In this document: positions 6,684 through 9,625 of the stretch, piece after piece
How positions within the stretch are numbered: the first letter of the stretch is position 1
How the letters are laid out: each line of letters starts with the position of its first letter
Origin: Betaproteobacteria bacterium
GTDB taxonomy: Bacteria; Pseudomonadota; Gammaproteobacteria; Burkholderiales; SG8-39
Assembly (NCBI GenBank): GCA_005881355.1
Contig: VBDM01000182.1
Location: 464 to 10,088, forward strand
Direction: 5' to 3'
Length of the DNA stretch: 9,625 nt
Position numbers and translations under genes: made by a program
Notes under the pieces: generated by a model
What the model was told of the DNA's origin: nothing
Database searches by the model: none
What the model saw: the letters and a program-made list of their open reading frames with translations, nothing else

Positions 6684-7990
6684 AACCGATCAAGGTCGGC
6701 CTGCTCGGCATCGGCACGGTGGGCGGGGGGACCTGGGCCGTGCTCGCGCGCAACCAGGAGGAGATCTCGCGCCGCGCCGGGCGCGCCATCGAGATCAGCG
6801 TCGTCGCCGACAAGGAAGTCGAGAAGGCGATGAAACTCACCGCCGGCAAGGCGCGCGTGACGGCGAACGCCTTCGAAGTGGTGCGCGACCCCGAGATCGA
6901 CATCGTGATCGAGCTGGTCGGCGGCTACACCGTGGCGAAAGACCTCGTGCTCGCCGCGATCGAGAACGGCAAGCACGTGGTCACCGCGAACAAGGCGCTC
7001 CTCGCCACGCACGGCAACGAGATCTTCGCCGCGGCGCAAAAGAAGGACGTGATGGTCGCCTTCGAAGGCGCGGTCGCGGGAGGCGTTCCGATCATCAAGG
7101 CGCTGCGCGAGGGGCTCACCGCCAACCGCATCGAATGGATCGCGGGGATCATCAACGGCACCTCCAACTTCATCCTCTCGGAGATGCGCGAGAAGGGCCT
7201 GCCGTTCGATGCGGTGCTCAAGGAAGCGCAGAACCGCGGGTACGCGGAGACCGACCCGACCTTCGACATCGAGGGGGTCGATGCTGCGCACAAGCTCACC
7301 ATCATGGCGGCGATCGCCTTCGGCGTGCCGATGCAGTTCGACAAGTGCTACAGGGAAGGCATCTCGAGGCTCACGCAGGAAGACATCCGCTACGCCGAGC
7401 AGCTCGGCTACCGCATCAAGCTCCTCGGCATCACCAAGCGAACTCCCCAGGGCATCGAGCTGCGCGTGCATCCGACGCTGATTCCGACGCGCCGCCTGAT
7501 CGCCAACGTCGAGGGCGTCATGAACGCGGTGCTCGTGAAGGGTGACGCGGCCGGGCAGACGATGTACTACGGCGCGGGCGCGGGCGCCGAGCCGACCGGA
7601 AGCGCGGTGGTCGCCGATCTCGTCGACGTCACCCGGCTGCACACCGCGGACCCCGAGCACCGCGTGCCGCACCTCGCGTTCCGGCCCGACCGCATGTCGG
7701 ACATCAAGATCCTGCCGGTGGAGGAGGTGGTGACCTCCTACTACCTGCGCATGCGCGTGCAGGATCGCCCTGGTGTGCTCGCCGACATCACCCGCATCCT
7801 CGCGGACGCTTCGATCTCCATCGACGCCATGGTCCAGCGGGAGCCCGCGGAAGGCGAGGAGCAGGTGGACATCATCATGCTCACCCACCAGGCGCGCGAG
7901 AAGAACGTGAACGCTGCCACGAAAAAGATCGAGGCGCTGCCGGTGGTGAGCGGGAAGGTGACGCGGATTCGGCTGGAAGAACTGCAGTGA
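6680..7990 (+). CDS. hom: Homoserine dehydrogenase
   Basis: Reduces aspartate semialdehyde to homoserine with NAD(P)H, the branch step toward threonine and methionine, in the cytoplasm. The 436-residue monofunctional form has an N-terminal Rossmann motif GLLGIGTVGGG (residues 7-17). ELVGGY and HVVTANKALLATHG follow, with Lys105 in the latter. The catalytic domain has GIINGTSNFIL and ETDPTFDIEGVDAAHKL. In that segment Glu190, Asp201 and Lys205 match the conserved acidic/lysine catalytic set. A C-terminal ACT domain begins near residue 354 (YYLRMRVQDRPGVLADITRI) and probably allows feedback control by threonine. The start ATG 6680 overlaps the GNAT stop. The gene is intact and of normal length, and is separated from thrC by 42 bases carrying a hairpin. 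Confidence 0.97.
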   Translation: MKPIKVGLLGIGTVGGGTWAVLARNQEEISRRAGRAIEISVVADKEVEKAMKLTAGKARVTANAFEVVRDPEIDIVIELVGGYTVAKDLVLAAIENGKHVVTANKALLATHGNEIFAAAQKKDVMVAFEGAVAGGVPIIKALREGLTANRIEWIAGIINGTSNFILSEMREKGLPFDAVLKEAQNRGYAETDPTFDIEGVDAAHKLTIMAAIAFGVPMQFDKCYREGISRLTQEDIRYAEQLGYRIKLLGITKRTPQGIELRVHPTLIPTRRLIANVEGVMNAVLVKGDAAGQTMYYGAGAGAEPTGSAVVADLVDVTRLHTADPEHRVPHLAFRPDRMSDIKILPVEEVVTSYYLRMRVQDRPGVLADITRILADASISIDAMVQREPAEGEEQVDIIMLTHQAREKNVNAATKKIEALPVVSGKVTRIRLEELQ

Positions 7991-8030
7991 TCGGGATTCG
8001 GAGACACGGCTGAATCCCGATTCCTGAATC
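7991..8030 (+). repeat. Hairpin and alternating GATTC/GAATC repeat between hom and thrC
   Basis: The arms TCGGGATTC (7991-7999) and GAATCCCGA (8012-8020) are perfect inverted repeats. With a G-T and a G-C pair added inside, the stem reaches 11 pairs around an 8-base loop. Four alternating units follow one another: GATTC 7995-7999, GAATC 8012-8016, GATTC 8019-8023, GAATC 8026-8030. This allows a competing fold that would reach to within two bases of the thrC ATG. No T-run follows, so it is not an intrinsic terminator. It may stabilise mRNA ends or tune thrC translation, or be a degenerate intergenic repeat. Confidence 0.6.
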
Positions 8031-8032
8031 TC

Positions 8033-9439
8033 ATGCTTTACGTCAGCACCCGCGGCGGAGCGAAGCCGCAGCCGTTCACCGCAGTCCTGTTCGAAGGTCT
8101 CGCGCCGGACGGCGGCCTTTTCCTGCCGGAGGAGTTTCCGAGACTGAGCCCGGCCGAGCTCGCCGCGATGCGGAGCATGAGCTACCGCGAGCTGGCGTTC
8201 GCGATCCTCGCGAAGTTCGCCGACGACATTCCCGCGGGTGACCTGAAGCGGCTGATCGACAAGACCTACACGAAGGAGATTTTCGGCGGCGACGACATTA
8301 CGCCGGTGAAGAAGCTCGATTCCGGCCTGTTTCTTCTCGGCCTTTCCAACGGGCCTTCGCTCGCCTTCAAGGACATCGCGCTGCAGCTCATCGGCAACCT
8401 GCTCGAGCACGTGCTGGAAAAGCACGGCAAGCGGCTCAACGTCGTCGGCGCCACCTCCGGCGACACCGGGCCCTCCGCCGAGTACGCGCTGCGCGGCAAG
8501 AAGAACGTGCAAGTCTTCATGCTCTCGCCGGAAGGGCGCATGAGCCCATTCCAGGCGGCGCAGATGTATTCGTTGCAGGATGCCAACATCTTCAACATCG
8601 CGGTGCGCGGCGTGTTCGACGACTGCCAGGACGTTGTCAAGGCGATCTCCGGCGATTTTGCGTTCAAGGCGAGGCACCGCATCGGTGCCGTCAACTCGAT
8701 CAACTGGGCACGCGTGGCGGCGCAGGTGGTGTACTACTTCAAGGCGTGTTTCGCCGTGGGCGGGGAAGCGTCCTTCGCCGTGCCTTCAGGGAACTTCGGC
8801 AACGTCTACGCCGGGCACGTCGCGCGGAGCATGGGCCTGCCCATCAGGAAGCTCATCGTCGCAACCAACGAGAACGACGTACTCGATGAATTTTTCCGTA
8901 CCGGGCGCTACCGTGTGCGCAAGGCGGCCGAGGTGAAGGCCACCAGCAGTCCCTCGATGGACATTTCCAAATCCTCCAACTTCGAGCGCTACGCTTACGA
9001 TCTCGTCGGGGGCGATGGCGCGAAGCTGCGCGCAATTTGGGAGGGACTCGATCGCGAGGGAACGCTCGATCTTTCCGGAACGGGCTATTTCCGGCGCGTC
9101 GCAGCCACTAGGTTCGTTTCCGGATCGAGCACGCACGCCGACCGGCTCGCGACGATCCGGCGCGTGTGGAAGGACTACGGCGCCATGATCGACCCGCATA
9201 CTGCGGACGGCGTGAAGGTCGGGTTAGAGCACCGGGAGGAAGGTGTGCCACTCGTCTGCATGGAGACCGCGCAGTCGACGAAATTCTCGAAGACCATACG
9301 CGAAGCGATTGGGCGGGAGCCTTCGCGGCCGGCCGGATTCGAAAATCTGGAAAAACTGCCGCAGCGTTTCGAAGTCATGGACGCCGACGTTGGGCAGGTC
9401 AAACACTACATCGCCACGGCGACGTCACGTTCCGTTTGA
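8033..9439 (+). CDS. thrC: Threonine synthase
   Basis: PLP-dependent conversion of O-phosphohomoserine to threonine, the last step of the pathway. The 468-residue form is the longer type of many Proteobacteria. The start has LYVSTRGGAKPQPF and LAPDGGLFLPE. The PLP lysine is Lys113 in SNGPSLAFKDIALQL. VVGATSGDTGPSAEYA and the phosphate-binding FAVPSGNFGNVYAGH are present, followed by VATNENDVLDEFF, SSPSMDISKSSNFER and a C-terminal STHADRLATI. ATG 8033 gives the family's usual N-terminus. No clear ribosome binding site is visible; the upstream DNA is occupied by the hairpin repeat. The segment YYFKACFAVGGEASF is four or so residues shorter than I recall in relatives, probably natural variation. 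Third gene after alaC in the same transcription unit. Confidence 0.96.
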   Translation: MLYVSTRGGAKPQPFTAVLFEGLAPDGGLFLPEEFPRLSPAELAAMRSMSYRELAFAILAKFADDIPAGDLKRLIDKTYTKEIFGGDDITPVKKLDSGLFLLGLSNGPSLAFKDIALQLIGNLLEHVLEKHGKRLNVVGATSGDTGPSAEYALRGKKNVQVFMLSPEGRMSPFQAAQMYSLQDANIFNIAVRGVFDDCQDVVKAISGDFAFKARHRIGAVNSINWARVAAQVVYYFKACFAVGGEASFAVPSGNFGNVYAGHVARSMGLPIRKLIVATNENDVLDEFFRTGRYRVRKAAEVKATSSPSMDISKSSNFERYAYDLVGGDGAKLRAIWEGLDREGTLDLSGTGYFRRVAATRFVSGSSTHADRLATIRRVWKDYGAMIDPHTADGVKVGLEHREEGVPLVCMETAQSTKFSKTIREAIGREPSRPAGFENLEKLPQRFEVMDADVGQVKHYIATATSRSV

Positions 9440-9463
9440 GCTTGAGGCAGCGAGCTAGGTCTC

Positions 9464-9625
9464 ATGACAAAATGTGTTCGTGGTGCTGCCGAGGGCTGGT
9501 GGCGGACTGCTTTCCCTCGCTCCGCTGTACGAGGCGTTGCGCGCGCGGGGCTACGCGGAGGAGGGCGAGTGCGTTATGATCGAAGGCGTGCCGGTACCGT
9601 TTCTGCCCGCCTACAATGCGTTGTT
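9464..9625 (+). pseudogene. Truncated nucleotidyltransferase-like gene, running off the right edge
   Basis: From GTG 9474 one frame reads VFVVLPRAGGGLLSLAPLYE, then ALRARGYAEEGECVMIEG and VPVPFLPAYNAL, to the window end. This resembles the middle of small bacterial nucleotidyltransferase-fold proteins of unknown role, in which VFVVLP follows the Asp-x-Asp strand. That preceding part (about 40-50 residues) is missing: TGA at 9465-9467 closes this frame. A plausible start, ATG 9464 (MTK), lies in another frame, five bases after a weak AGG ribosome-binding match. It therefore looks like a gene whose start is joined to its middle by a deletion. Alternatively a short protein may start at GTG 9474. 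The family call rests on remembered similarity only. Confidence 0.45.

Noticed and set aside
7991..8020. Intrinsic transcription terminator after hom
   Set aside because: The stem is strong but no run of T follows, and thrC starts only 12 bases later in the same operon.
6626..8677. A 683-codon open frame on the minus strand opposite hom and thrC
   Set aside because: It is rich in Arg, Asp, Glu, Val and His, the usual product of reading GC-rich genes backwards. It matches no family I know and lies opposite two clearly conserved genes.
1..9625. CRISPR arrays, tRNA genes, insertion sequences or prophage genes
   Set aside because: No regularly spaced repeats, cloverleaf-like segments, transposase motifs or terminal inverted repeats were seen by eye.

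Overview
The window looks like a chromosomal segment of a high-GC Betaproteobacterium. The codons favour G/C at third positions, an alanine aminotransferase gene lies next to hom-thrC as in many Betaproteobacteria, and the cell envelope genes are of the lipid A aminosugar (Arn) type. No tRNA, rRNA, insertion sequence, CRISPR array or phage gene was recognised. Genes are tightly packed and no gap exceeds about 100 bases.

Left part, minus strand (1-4991): one apparent operon transcribed leftward from a divergent intergenic region near 5000. In order it holds an Mth938-type small protein, an ArnT-like PMT-family glycosyltransferase, a small EamA/SMR-type membrane protein (ArnE-like), an ArnB-like PLP aminotransferase, an ArnC-like undecaprenyl-phosphate glycosyltransferase, and the first two thirds of a stand-alone ArnA-type formyltransferase that runs off the left edge. 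Together they fit a pathway that makes an aminosugar, formylates it, attaches it to undecaprenyl phosphate, flips it and transfers it to lipid A. The ArnA-type dehydrogenase and ArnD deformylase are not in the window and may lie beyond base 1.

Right part, plus strand (5090-9439): an AlaC-type aminotransferase, a GNAT acetyltransferase, homoserine dehydrogenase (hom) and threonine synthase (thrC). Stop and start codons overlap between alaC/GNAT and GNAT/hom. A 42-base gap with a strong hairpin separates hom from thrC. After thrC there is a truncated nucleotidyltransferase-like reading frame running off the right edge.

The most notable signal is a set of short internal deletions in otherwise well-conserved genes. 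ArnC lacks about 13 residues in frame, including the DDGS motif. The EamA-like gene lacks about 16-17 residues with a frameshift. alaC lacks about 10-11 residues with a frameshift. The right-edge nucleotidyltransferase appears to lack its N-terminal part. Either the assembly has dropped short segments, or the genome has a real deletion bias. Raw reads would decide. I found no convincing new biological system; everything else belongs to known families.
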